Shown: positions 45,331 through 57,500 of the stretch, piece after piece
How positions within the stretch are numbered: position 1 is the stretch's first letter
How the letters are laid out: each line of letters opens with the position of its first letter
Assembly (NCBI RefSeq): GCF_949628215.1
Contig: NC_134283.1
Location: 26,080,975-26,144,974 of the forward strand
Reading direction: 5' to 3'
Source: Phalacrocorax aristotelis
Lineage: Eukaryota; Chordata; Aves; Suliformes; Phalacrocoracidae
DNA: 64,000 bases
The notes under the pieces: generated by a model
The model's input: the letters and a program-made list of their open reading frames with translations, nothing else
Databases searched by the model: none
Told to the model about the DNA's origin: nothing
Program-made: the position numbers and the translations under genes

Positions 45331-46608
45331 TACTAATGTATTTCTGTAGAAAATATAAATAATATAAATTTCTCTAATACAAATTTAAAGGAAATTGGGG
45401 AATATGCATTTCTTCTAGTATTTTTGACTGTTTTGTGATAGGAAGAGCTAAAGCTGCTCTAAGATGGGAATTTGTACGTGCAAAACAGGACACTGTGGGG
45501 GAGAAGACGGGCAGTGACCTTGAGCTATCGTGCTCTGGTAATACATTATTCAACATTGACCTAACTTCCTATGTATCCTGGTAGAAAGGATGCTCTGATT
45601 TTAGCCCATGAGTCCCTCAGAGGGACAGAGCACAGCTTAAATTCATCTTTAATGTGTTCTGCTTAATCGGAAGTACAAGAAACAGAAGAACTAAGAACAC
45701 AATCACAAAATTATGTCATAGTACAGTAGAAACCTCAATTACATATTAGTCTTTATTATTATTGTTTGGGGTCCCCCCCCTCATTTTTTCATAATTTATA
45801 AAACAAATAGAAACCCAGCAGTTTTAAGATAGAGAAACTATGCAATGGCACATTAGATCAGCCCTGAGATCATCCACTGCTGTGTTCTAGTCCTCACCAG
45901 AAGCTGAAGAAAGAGTTAGGCAAACCCCAGAAATGGGAAGATGAAAGTCCCCAACAATGTTTTGATACAGCTAATGTCCACTGGTTTGATATTTTGGTGT
46001 ATCCTGCCATGTTACTAACTCAAGGCCTTTCTTTTACGCATATGCCAACAAATTCAGAGGTGACTTTGTCATTGCTTAGTTCATTACATACTTGTTTCTC
46101 TTCCAGTTCATGACAAGAAGAACATTCCTCATCTGCCTTCTTTGTAGAAGTCATTCATATAGGATTCTTCTTAATCAGTAAGCAATCAAAGCCTTTCAAC
46201 TCTCTGCATAAATACTGTCCGTCACCTGGCTTTATGGAGAAACCTGTGAAGAAGGAAGTCCTTATCCACAGGCAGAATGGGTAAAAACTGGGCGAGTGTT
46301 CTGTTCTGTATCACTACTTCACAAAAATCATCACTCAGCCATGGCTGGAGTGGTGCTTGCGTACAAAGACTAAAGATCCGCAGTTCATTTCCAGGCAGCA
46401 GTTTCAAGCAATTGATAGCAACTGAGTGTGAGCAAAGCATATTGGAAGTAAAAGTTAGTGACAAAGCATGAATGAGACTTGGCCATGCTTTCTGAGATGC
46501 GAGTCTTAAAACAGAAAGTTTGACTGAGAAACAAGGGAATCCAAAGAACCCAAAAGCACCTGTACAATTGCGAAGTAGGAAACAGAATTCCATACTTCTT
46601 GAGAATCC

Positions 46609-46631
46609 TTTTTTTTTAAAAAAAAAAAAAA
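46609..46631. repeat. T9-A14 homopolymer junction
   Basis: A T-run is directly followed by an A-run, then an A/C-rich low-complexity stretch. Confidence 0.85.
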
Positions 46632-48413
46632 CACAACACAAAACCCCCCAAAACCACAATCCAAACCAACAAACTGGTCTTAATCCTATCCAAAACCAAA
46701 ATATAGGTGATCTTTCAAACACAGATGAGGAAAAACCCCTAACTCATGTGTTTAATGTAGTCACATAAATGTAAGACAACACAAGTCATGGCAGAACTCT
46801 GTGAACTGTGTAATGTGGGGTTTTTTTTGCTAAATCACTTTGCAACACATTTGGGTTGTTACCAAAGAGGTCATTACTTCATGAAAACATGATCTGACCC
46901 CAGTTATGACTAGACTATTTTTTACTCCATATATAAGAGTATTCTCTAATACTTTTAAGGTACTAAATTCTTTACATGCCTTAAGGAACAAATAAGCCTT
47001 CTTTAGGCTATATACAGCTATATATTCAGGCACTACCGCAAAGGTTTTTTGTCCTCACCTCACACCTGCTTCGTTTATAGCAATGTTTTCATAGAACAGC
47101 TAGAAATATTTTGTAATTTAAAACTAAATAACAATCAAAAATATCAACTGTTAGAAGCTGACTTTTCTAAGGGCTGTAAGCTCAGTGCACTGATTAAAAC
47201 TGCATGGAGACACAGTGTTCCCAAAAGATATGCGGGGAATAGTTACGAGATTTGAAAGTGAGTTCTCAGCAAAGACACCACTGGTTCTGTCTGCACGCGA
47301 AACAAATCACAGCAAAAGACAAATGCTAAAGCTCAAACTGTGCCCTTTGTTGCCTGCTTGGCTACCACGTGATCTGACCTGACTATTATTTAAGTCAATG
47401 CATAACATTTGCAACCTCATCAGGAAATTAGGTTGAAGAATTGTTGGTTCCATAGATGAGTCTGTGGGAAAGATTGTGAGACAGATTGTGATGGTGAGAC
47501 AGACTGGGAACGATCAGAAATAGACCATTTCTTCAGCCAGAGTTTTGAAATGCACTGGATTGAATTTATTTTAAAAGGCAGAAATATCTTCATATGAACA
47601 AAAAGTTGGGGGATTGGTCACTAAATGTAATCAATGTGCATTCTCAAGTTTTAGTAAGTTGTACATTCCTTATGGGCTAAAACTTAGTATGCTTCCCCCC
47701 CCTTAGATGAGTAAAAGCTTCTGGTTCCTTTCTGATCCAGTCTTCATATAGAAACCAACAGTAATTGCTTGGTATGAGATGTCTGCTTGCAACACAAACC
47801 TATTCAAAAGTAAAAAAAAAATTTCTTTTTAAGCTTCATCAGTTTTAAATTTTACCCAAGTACACTTTATTTTGAAAAACTCTTTAGCCTCCTCACTCAT
47901 TTTCCTACAGATTTTTCTGAACTAAATGAATCTACTGGGACAGGGGCCTTTTAGAACTGAGCAGGAAACAGCACGCTGAACAGCTAAAGCTTATAAGGGG
48001 TTACTGAGTTACACCAGGTCAGCTACACATCCCTGAAGGAGTATTAAGGAGCTGACTAAGTATTAATAAAGAGTAGTTTTAGTATTATGAATACATACAT
48101 GAGGAAGCAAGGGTGCAGCCTCTGATCTTTTGAATTGATTCCTGTCCTACATGTTGCCAAGAGCAGGATTTCTCCTCTGTTAAGGAATTTTATTCAAAGC
48201 AGAAAAAAGAAACAGTGTTAAAACAGTAAAACAAAAAAACCCAATCACGTTAAATCATTGTGAGCAAGGGCTTGTGAACAGAGTGGTGTGTGATTGGTAC
48301 ATGGTGTCTTCCATGAATGAAAGAGATTCCACTACCGGCAGCCAGGGCTCAAAACGTGTTGAGGGTAAGAAATTACATTATTTTCATATCTGTAAAATGC
48401 AGACCTACCCTGG

Positions 48414-48964
48414 TGTCCTGGTTTTGGCTGGGACAGAGTTAATTTTCCTCCTAGTAGCTGAGCGAGTCCCGTGCTTTGGACTTAGCACGAGCATAACGTG
48501 ATAACAGACTGATGGTTTAGTTGTTGTTGAGCAGTGCTTATACTAAGTCAAGAACTCTTCAGCTTCCCGCACTCTGCCAGCGTGGAGGTGCACAGGGAGC
48601 TGGGAGGGGACACAGCCGGGACAGCTGACCCCAGCTGACCCAAGGGGTGTCCCACACCATATGATGGACCTCAGCATCTAGAGCTGGGGGTAGTTGGCTG
48701 GGGGCAGCAATTGCTGCTCAGGGACTGGTGGGGTGTTGGCTGTGGGTTGTGAGCAGATGCATCACTTGTTTTTCCTGGGTTTTGTACCTCTCTCTCTTTT
48801 TTGTTGTTTTCATCACAAATTATTATTATTTTAATTAAATCATTAAACCATTCTTATGTTAACCCACAAGCTTTCTTACTTTTTTCCTTCTGATTCTCTC
48901 CCCCATCCCACCAGGGGTAAGCGTGTGAGTGGCTGGGTGGGGCTTGGTCACCAACTGGAGTTAA
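48414..48964 (+). mobile_element. Solo LTR of an avian endogenous retrovirus, 3' end missing
   Basis: The sequence opens TGTCCTGGTTTTGGCTGGGA and continues with blocks I recognise from a widespread bird LTR family: a GACAGCTGACCC-type block, a GGGGGCAGCAATTGCTGCTC block, a T-rich zone, an ATTAAA-type signal, then TCTCCCCCATCCCACCAGGG. No retroviral coding sequence flanks it, so it is a solo LTR. The last bases (expected terminal CA) are absent where the adjoining CR1 begins. Family name is not assigned. Confidence 0.8.
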
Positions 48965-49250
48965 TCATAGAGTCATAGAATGCCCTGAGTTGGAAGGGAC
49001 CCACAAGGATCATTGAGTCCAACTCCTGTCCGTGCACAGGACAACCCCAGATTCACACCATGTTTCTGAGGGCACTGTCCAAGTGCTTCTTGAATATTGC
49101 CAGGCTTGGTGCCATGATACCTCCCTGGGGAGGCTGTTCCAGGGCTCCACCACCCGCTGGGTGAAGAACCTTTTCCTAATATCCAACCTAACCCTCCCCT
49201 GGCACATCTTCCTGCCATTCCCTTGGGTCCTGTCATTGGTCACCAGAGAC
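48965..49250 (-). mobile_element. CR1 LINE 3' fragment, antisense, abutting the LTR
   Basis: ATCATAGAGTCATAGAATGC and GAGTTGGAAGGGACCCACAA mark the reverse-complement CR1 3' end. The minus-strand peptide contains [17 protein letters not shown], the usual CR1 C-terminus. About 285 bp, 5'-truncated, in the same orientation as most other CR1 pieces here. Confidence 0.9.
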
Positions 49251-52200
49251 ATGGTGATGTTACCTTTAGACTTTCTGAACCTTACTTCATTTAATTACAT
49301 TTCTGGGTAGGTTTTGTTTTAAGGAGTAAGCTGCTGAATCACTCACAGGCAGGTTAAGACCTTAATAACACTGAATATGGTCTCTGTAAAATAGTTCAAA
49401 ATATTTCACAGTGCAGCAACTGTAGAATTTCCATTTTCAAATTATTACTTCCCAATTTAAGAGATAACAAGCACATCACCTGCCTAGTCTTGGATTTTAA
49501 ATCATTTAAATCAGACATTTATACTTCAAGTATAATCAGTCTAGAGATTATACTACATGTGTCTCCCCTCCAAAAAAGTCCTTTTCTGATAAGGCAGACA
49601 GAGTCTTTGCTGACAGAACTCAGGGTGCGTGTCTGACAGCCAGAGTCAGACTTCATGCTTTTAAGAGTAACTGAAGTTTTTTTCACGTAGATTTTGAAAT
49701 CAATACGACTAAGCAGTAAGTTTTGCCCTTACAACATTAAGGACTTTTTTCTGATGTTACTTCCAACACCATAAAAGAGGAGTAATTCTACTGAAACAGG
49801 TTGAATAAGACCAAAGTGAAAGGAAATAATGGAGACTTACTGACGCCATATCGAAGAAGCTGTTTTAAATACCAGAGTTTAAATCTATGTGGTAGCTCAG
49901 TTGTAATAGTAATATATTACTTAAATTTAACATGGACCAACCTATTACAAAAAATTACATAAATCCATTTACCCTAGATTAGGATGCCTTAAAAAGACCA
50001 GCTAAAGGAAAAAACAGAGTGTCTACAACTTTCTAGTAATTACATGAATTAAGGCAAAGGTATCATTAAATGCTATACTTAGGAATGCCTATTATAGTAT
50101 TTTTTTAAAAATGAAAACAAAAACCAAACCATCCTTTATATGCCCTGTGAAGGGAACATGAGGAGATTATAACAGTGAATAAAGGAGAAAACCCTCAGGG
50201 GTGCAGGAACTTAGAAGCCAGAAAGACCACAGATGTCTTTATGAGAAGCTCTGTATACAGCGTACCTATTTGTGCTTCAATTCTGCAGGCGTACGAAAAT
50301 TCTTTATCTGGAAATCACTTTCTATGTTTGAGATCTGTTCATTAACAGCTCTTCACAGAGCAGTCACAGGAGTATTATTTTGTGCTTGAAATAAATTAAA
50401 ACCACTGGGTAAATGTGCTCTATTCAGGACCAATAAGCAGCAAACAAAGCTAAACAAGTTGAAAACTCTAACTCCAGCTGTATAAAAGTCAAGATCCATA
50501 TGACACCAACATCCAACCCTTATTTTAAGATCGGTACATAATTTATTTACTTACAATGTATCGTTTCATTGGGGGCTGGTCAAGGAGTCACAACTTTTAC
50601 AAGTGAGCACCTTAATGTTCTGAAATCACCAGGAAAATATTCAGGTCAGTGATGTGCAAACATAACACTTTTTCTGTCTACGAGTTCCATTTAAAAGCAC
50701 AGCCATCTCAAAACATCTCCCATGACACCACCGCAATGGAAAAATAATTCCTGGAGGCATTAAATTGAAAAACAGAATTGGAAGCTCTTCTAATTTTAGT
50801 ACTAAAAGAAGAAGGCAAAACTGGATTTTGTTACTTACATATTTCTGCAAGGGACAGTAGTTTGGCCATTAAGATAATTCAAGTAAGTGCCATTTGTAAT
50901 GGTCTCCAAGGAGGCACTCTAACAATAACAGACAAATTAAGACCCACGTTCACCATCTGAGACATAGTTCTTACTGGGCACAGTACTCATCTTGCCTTAA
51001 AGGCTGAAGAGATAGGAAAAGTGTTGGCGTGACTACAGAGAAAATATGGATCAAAGAGCAATTTTTTAAATGGTGTTGAAGGACACCATTTAAAGGCTGT
51101 TTTAAAGGTGTTGAATGGTGTTAAATGGTGTTGCTGCTAAATGTATTTTAGCCCACGTGTCATGGTCCATGAAAGCCAAATGTCCATGAAATGCCCATGA
51201 AAGCCAAAATGTCACATGAAAACTAGCATCAACAAAATTTTAATATGGAGGGGAGGACCCCTGAGATTTAAGGGTCTCTCTCTGGTCCTTTCTGACACAA
51301 TGTCCTATATTAACAAAACACAAAACTTGGTAGGCAGGCAGCGGTCAAGTCAGCACAACTCTGCTTTACATTGTTTTGAGGCGGAAAAATAATAATTCTA
51401 GAGACAGTAAAAATTTCCTCAGAAATTGTCAGGGAACAGTTTTCCTCTGTCAGTTCTCATATTATTTGCATACATTGCTTGATAGCTAAACGACAACTCA
51501 ATAGGTTAGGTCAATATACAGCCATCAGTAACAACACCACTGATGTGTCATCCCAGCTTAAGCTATTATTAACACAAATGTTTTCCTTAGATGGGATGCA
51601 GGTTCCTTTGTCTAGGAGGAATCCTGAGTAAGGTTTTTATCTCTGTGAAGTGCAGCATGTCACACGCAGAGGCTCAGTTCACATCTGTGTGAAGGGACTG
51701 CACGAAGGGTGCAGGGTGGATTCTCCAGGAAAAACAAAAACGGTCTGTGGATCAGACCCATAGCAAAAGTGGTTCTTGCATGAGAAAGTTTAAATACAGA
51801 ACTGGACAGAAAAACAATCCTGCCTTCCCTCCCTGTGAGGTTTTGTTCATCATAGATGAAACCAGAGCATTCATATAAGTTACTTTGTGATTTTATTAAA
51901 ATCACAACATCAGTTTTCCAAATCATCTTTTTTCTTCATTCTAATCCTTCTGGCTAAAAGGTTTTAGGTCTGGCTTTAAACCGTGTCCCCATCCCCACCA
52001 CACCTTCCCTAAAGAAGGTGGAAGATTCTCCATGAAAAAAAGAACCCAAACCAAACCCTTCTCCAGTGGACAAAAATTTTGTTTGTTGAAGAGACCAACT
52101 TTCCATCAAAAACAGTTTCAACAGAAATTAATCAGAATTTAGTTATCTATAATGCATCCCAGATGGAAAAGTTGGGAAGTAAAAGAACTGATATTCAGGG

Positions 52201-53989
52201 AAGTCACTTCTTTCCTAATGATTGTACAAAGATCAGTTCACAGTGGAATTAGTGATAAAATGCAGGGGGGACATCCAGAATACTATTCCTAGGATGGCAC
52301 GCATTTCATTATGAAGAGCTTTAGGGGGTAGGAACTCCTTTACTTTGAGAGGAGACATTTTCACTCTCACTTGAGAGCATTCAACCGTTCCTGCTGTAAA
52401 CTTGAAGATGAAACAAGGAAACTGACAGCACTCTCAACATTCAATACAGTCCCCACATACCAGAGTCAGTGCACCAACTGCAATGCAAAAATGCTCATGG
52501 CCTCCAAAAGAAAAGCACACACTTAGAGGACCATTGCAGCCATGCCAGATGCTGCCGGAGATACAGATACAAAATACAATCAATGTTGTCAAGTGACTTT
52601 CCAAAAGGGCATAAACTGAGTACCATGAATGTGCCAGCAACGTAATCTGGTCGATCCAAGGATAAAAGGAGGCAGTGCAGACGTTCATGCACAACAGTAA
52701 GGAATTATGACCTAATTTCAGAGAATGGTTATAGCCTGACTTGTACAGCCAAAGGTCTTCTGTTCCTGACACTCCCTTCCAGGGAGTGAATGCTCCTTTA
52801 TTGGCAATGAGCTGCTGCTAGCTAGGACAAAGGGGGCATGCATCTGTGACTCTCTCGCAACTGTGAAAGAAAGCGGCCTTAACTATTTCAGACATCGAAT
52901 AATCTTGCTGAGTCTGCCTAAAAGCTTTTTCTTCTCTTAGAAGGTGTCCAGGAATGTCCCAGTACTGTGAAACCAACTGGTTCACAGATTCTTTGGTTGC
53001 TGAAGGTGACAGCGGTTGGTTATTTTTTGGTTTTCTGGTTCTTTCAAATAAAAGTGATAAAAAGAATAACAAACTCTACTTGTAACTCATTAAGTTATAC
53101 AGGATATGTATTGCTGTGGCTTTTATATTGAGACTGTAGCCGTCACCTGCTATCATCTACTCAAGCCCATGGCAGTCAGTCTCAGCATTTCTTTCTCATT
53201 TCTATAATTTGGTTCCAAGTCTCATCCTCATTATTTTAAACAGCATTCACAGAATTTTCTCCCAAAGTATTAAGGCTATCATCCTTTATAACTCCAAAAC
53301 CCAGAGTTGCTCTATACTATTACTTCATCTATTTTTTCACAATAAAAACTCTTTCTACATGTGGCTGAGTCATACAAACCATTACTTTGTGACTTTTTTT
53401 TTGTCAACTGCTCTATACATTATTCATGTATACATATTTATTATTGCCAAACCAGCTCTAGAAAGAGTGAAACAAGGTGCACTAAGTAGTTATATTGTAC
53501 CTTTTATTTTTATAAAACAAAATAATTTGTGAGTATATTGCTTTTTTAATCCAAGATGCTGTGTTCATTTTAGGGGCAGTGTATTCTTGTTATAAAGGAC
53601 TTTAATAAATGCATTGCCCTGAGGAGGCTGGAAGACTAACATATCTCCCAATGGCTATTCTAAAGGTAGGGGAAAAGTATTCCAGAGTATGATGCAGTCC
53701 ATGTAGCTAAGGGTGGGCAAGTGATCACCCTAAGCCTAAATCCCACAGTCCTTTTTGGGCACATAATTCAGTCAAACCATTATTTTACTCTAAGTGCTAT
53801 GGACATGTTTTTGCAAAAACATGATGGTACGTTATACCAGGATAAGTTAAGTTAACAATAATTACTTTGACATCTTCAACAGTCCTTTTATCATCTTACT
53901 ACTAATTTAATACCAATTTGCATCCAAGGCTATTAACATGGTTTTAATAGTACATATATTGGTCACATAAGCAGCATTTTACGGCACAG
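49251..53989. other. Spacer without recognised genes
   Basis: AT-rich. A cluster of short direct repeats (GGTGTTGAA/GGTGTTAAATGG and CCATGAAAGCCAAA units) lies at 51070-51220. A minus-strand open frame at 52434-52772 (112 codons) is unlike any protein I recognise and is probably chance. Confidence 0.6.
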
Positions 53990-54600
53990 AATCACCGAAT
54001 GGTAGGAGTTGGAAGGGGCCTCTGGAGATCATCTCGTCCAACCCCCCTGCTTGAGCAGGCACACCTAGAGCAGGGGGCACAGGAATGCATCCAGGTGGGT
54101 TTTGGATGTCTCTAGGGAAAGAGACTCCACAACCTTCTGGGCAGCCTCTTCCACTGCTCTGTCAGCCTCACAGGAAATAAGTTTTTTTTCTCATGTTTAG
54201 GTGGAACTTTCTGTGCTCCAACTTGTGCCCATTGCCCCTTGTCCAGTCATTGGGCACCACTGAAGAGTCCAGTCCCATCCTCTTGAAACCCACCCTTCAG
54301 ATATTTATAAGCACTGATGAGATCCCCCCTCAGGCTTCTCTTCTCCAGGCTGAACAAACCCAGGTCTCTCAGCCTTTCCTCATAAGGGAGATGCTCCAGC
54401 CCCCTGATCATCTTGGTAGCTCTCTGCTGGACTTGTTTGAGCAGTTCCGTGTCCTTCTTAAACTGGGGGGCCCAAAACTGGACGCAGTACTCCAGGTGCA
54501 TAAGGGCCCCTACCTCATTCAGCAGCGGGCCCACAGCATCCCCAGTCTTCCTTTTACTGCTGACGTATTTGAAGAAGCCCTTCTTGTCCAGTTTAGAATA
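53990..54600 (-). mobile_element. CR1 LINE fragment, antisense, internally deleted
   Basis: The plus strand starts with the reverse-complement CR1 3' end (GGAGTTGGAAGGGGCCTCTG, then ATCATCTCGTCCAAC). The minus-strand frame 54247-54669 reads a piece typical of the ORF2 endonuclease-RT linker ([20 protein letters not shown]) joined directly to the far C-terminal part ([33 protein letters not shown]). Most of the reverse transcriptase between these is missing, and the join stays in frame. Confidence 0.88.
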
Positions 54601-55200
54601 GATTAGGAAAAGACAATTTACCTCTTTGGTATTATTTAAATATAGCACTATTTTCCTTGGGGATAGCAAGATGAGTCCTTAACTTCTTATGGTACACACA
54701 GTATGGAAAAAAATTAACATAATTTATTTAATCTCTATGAATAACTACTGTTAAAACATGCATTAACTGCTACTAGAAACTGTATCATACAGTACTTATG
54801 ATACCGCGAATTAACTTTTCTCCATTAGCACCATATGTCCTCAGTTTTCATGCTGTTTCTGTCCTTACCTTTACCCTATCTCATAGCAAGTTCTAAATAG
54901 AAGACAGGCAACTTAGAATAAGGAGTAAAGACGTTTCAAGTTTCTGTAAAATAGGAAGAGGCCACTTATAAATCCCAAGATTCTAAAGAAATGCCAATCC
55001 AATGCCTATCTATTCACAGAAAGGGAGAAGTCTGTGAAAGTCACCTAGTGATCAGATCCAAATACAGACATTTATAGCAAATCAATTTTAATTCACTATT
55101 ACATAACCTTGTACATGTCTCAGATAAATTGGAAGTTGTCACTTTGTCTTATAATACAGTACAAACAGCTCAAAGGTACTTTTCCACAATAGTTTTGTTC
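54601..55200. other. Spacer without recognised features
   Basis: AT-rich stretch between a CR1 and an LTR; nothing recognisable. Confidence 0.65.
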
Positions 55201-55918
55201 TGGGTTTGCATGGTGAGGTTTTGGTAGCAGTGGGGCTACAGGGACAGCTTCTGTGAGAGGGTGCCAGAAGCTTCCACCGCATCCGACAAAGCCAGTGCCA
55301 GCCAGCTCCAAGAGGGACCTGCTTCTGGCCAAGGCTGAGCCCATCAGCAACAGCGGTAGCACCTCTGGAATAACATGTTTAAGGAGAAAAGCTGCTGCAC
55401 AAGAGCAGCTGGAGAAGATGAGTGAGAATATGTGAAACAGCCCTGCAGACACCAAAAGCAGTGACCCAACGCTGGAGCAGGGGAAGAGAGTGAGGAGCCC
55501 TGCCCCTGAGGAAGAAGGAGCAGCAGAGACGACGTGTGATGAACTGAAGGCAACCCCCTTCCCCCATTCCCCTGAACCGCTGGAGGGAAAGAGGTAGAGA
55601 AAATCAGGAGTGAAGATGAGCCTGGGAAGAAGGGAGGGGTGGGAGGAAGGTGTTTTAAGATTTGGTTTTGTTTCTCATTACTGTGCTGGTTTTGGGCAGC
55701 ACAATTACCCAACTCTGATTTGATTGGTAATAAATTAAACTAATTTCCCTGAGTCAAGTCTGTTTTGCCCATGACAACAACTGCTGAGTGATCTCTCCCT
55801 GTCCCTGTCTCAACCCCTGAGCCTTTTGTTTTATTTTCTCTCCCCTGCCCAGCTGAGTAGGGCACCGACAGAGCAGCTTTGGTGGCGCGTGGCATCCAAC
55901 CAGGGTCAACCCACCACA
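55201..55918 (+). mobile_element. Solo LTR of a second avian endogenous retrovirus family
   Basis: About 718 bp starting TGGGTTTGCATGGTGAGGTT and ending GGGTCAACCCACCACA, i.e. a TG...CA terminal pair. It is GC-richer than its surroundings and holds AAGGTGTTTTAAGATTTGGT, AATAAATTAAACTAATTTCC and a GGTGGCGCGTGGCATCCAAC block near the 3' end, all familiar from a bird LTR type. No internal retroviral genes are adjacent. I could not see a clear target-site duplication. Open frames inside are not genes. Confidence 0.75.
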
Positions 55919-57500
55919 AAAATCTTCAAGAGTTCATTTTACCTTTTCACTTTTATATGTTTTGATTAAATGCTTATGATGTCCCTGTAATTTATAGAAC
56001 TTTTGTTTACCCTGTAGCCACACTTGTGTTCATCTATTGTTTCAGTGTACACAATTCAGCAATGCATGGTTTATTGACTGGAACCCAGACGGTCTTTCAG
56101 GTGAATAAGAGAGTTGGTACACTGAAGTAATAAAATGATGCTAGAGTTGTTTTCCGTACTGTATGTGCCAGGAAAATACACAGATTAATTAACCTCATGA
56201 CACAGTAATTATGCAGAAAATGTAGTATGTAAAGGAGACGTTTCCAGTTCAAAACAGTTGCAAAGGCAAATATGCTGAGAAGCCTCTAAAACACCTCATC
56301 ATGCCACAGCTGGATTAACAATTTATAATTAAACTCTCCAATAAAGTTTATCTAAATATTGTATATATAAGAAGTGTGGACTAATGTGAGGTGAACAGGT
56401 TGAGAAGAGAGCTGGGAGAAAAAAGGATACTTTTCAAAAAAGAGCAAATATTTGAAAGCGTAATATTTTACTGCAAAAAATAACTGATTGATTACAAGAT
56501 AGGCAGAAACATACTTGTAAATTTTAAATATACCGAGGCTATCTAGTTTTACTACTGTCATTGTATGTTACATAATGCAGGATATAAAAGCGTATTCAAG
56601 TACTTCATGAAACACTGATGAGTTGAAAGTTCAGAGCACTAAGACATCATCTGATTTTCAGTCTTGTCGAGCTCCCAGTCAGCATCAAATTAGGTCAACA
56701 TAAATTGGGTCTAAACAACACCCATTCACTTTATTTTGTCTATTTATGATCAGTATTTCCTCACTGGAAATATTGGGAGAAATTTCAAAATGGAATTGGA
56801 ATTTTCTATTCCTAAGAGCAAAGTGGCTTCAGAAAGCACCTTGGGTAACTTACTGGCTGCAAATGTCACTTTGAGGAAGGTCCAAGAAAACATTTCCTTA
56901 AACCTGTCGTTTACACCTTATTTTGATCTACTTCACACCCACTTTACACATTTCTTAACCAAACTGTTTGATACTTCAGGTGTAACTGCCCTTCTAGAGA
57001 AAGCACTTTTGTATCTATAGTTTATCAACATTTCTGAAGTCCAATTTATTATCCTAGTTATGTTATTAGTACCATGACAGCTTAACCCTGCAGTTCATTA
57101 CTAACCAAAACCAGTTCTATGAAGTAAACCTGTCTAATTTAATGAAAATATCAGGTGTTTCTTCTCCTTTCTAGACTTAAGTTAAATTACTATAGCCTTT
57201 GTGGTGATGGGTTATTTTCCAAACATAAGCATACTGGTAGTCAATTCACTTGAATTGGAAAACTTATTGGACACACATTTTTTCCTGCTTCTGTTTAGGT
57301 ACATCTAAAATGTCTCCATAGTGCTAACAAGGTAAAAGAAAATTAATTTCCTGTGGCCATCATCTTCTGCTTCTAGATCTTTAAGCAGAAGTTAAACATG
57401 GGACACTTTATTTGCAGTTTGGGGCCATACAGACAGTGAAAATGCGTATTTTCACATTGATTCCTAAAGTCTTACTTGAGTATAATGGGAGGATGTGGGC
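55919..57500. other. Spacer without recognised features
   Basis: AT-rich sequence between an LTR and a CR1. A 94-codon frame at 56736-57020 resembles nothing I know. Confidence 0.6.

Larger units (their letters stand above)
37960..48413. other. GABRA6 3' UTR and downstream spacer
   Basis: The first part is presumably the 3' UTR, whose end is not defined. The rest is AT-rich DNA with no gene seen. A degraded sequence near 42921-42975 might be an old antisense CR1 3' end, but the match is poor. A TA/TG tract lies at 45296-45330. Confidence 0.6.

Noticed and set aside
46222..46722. 166-codon minus-strand frame
   Set aside because: It runs through a T9-A14 and A/C-rich low-complexity tract read as poly-Phe/Lys. 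Not protein-like.
52434..52772. 112-codon minus-strand frame rich in Cys and aromatic residues
   Set aside because: No signal peptide or family motif that I recognise; probably chance.
55120..55712. Minus-strand frames of 111-122 codons
   Set aside because: They lie within the LTR, antisense to it, and resemble no protein.
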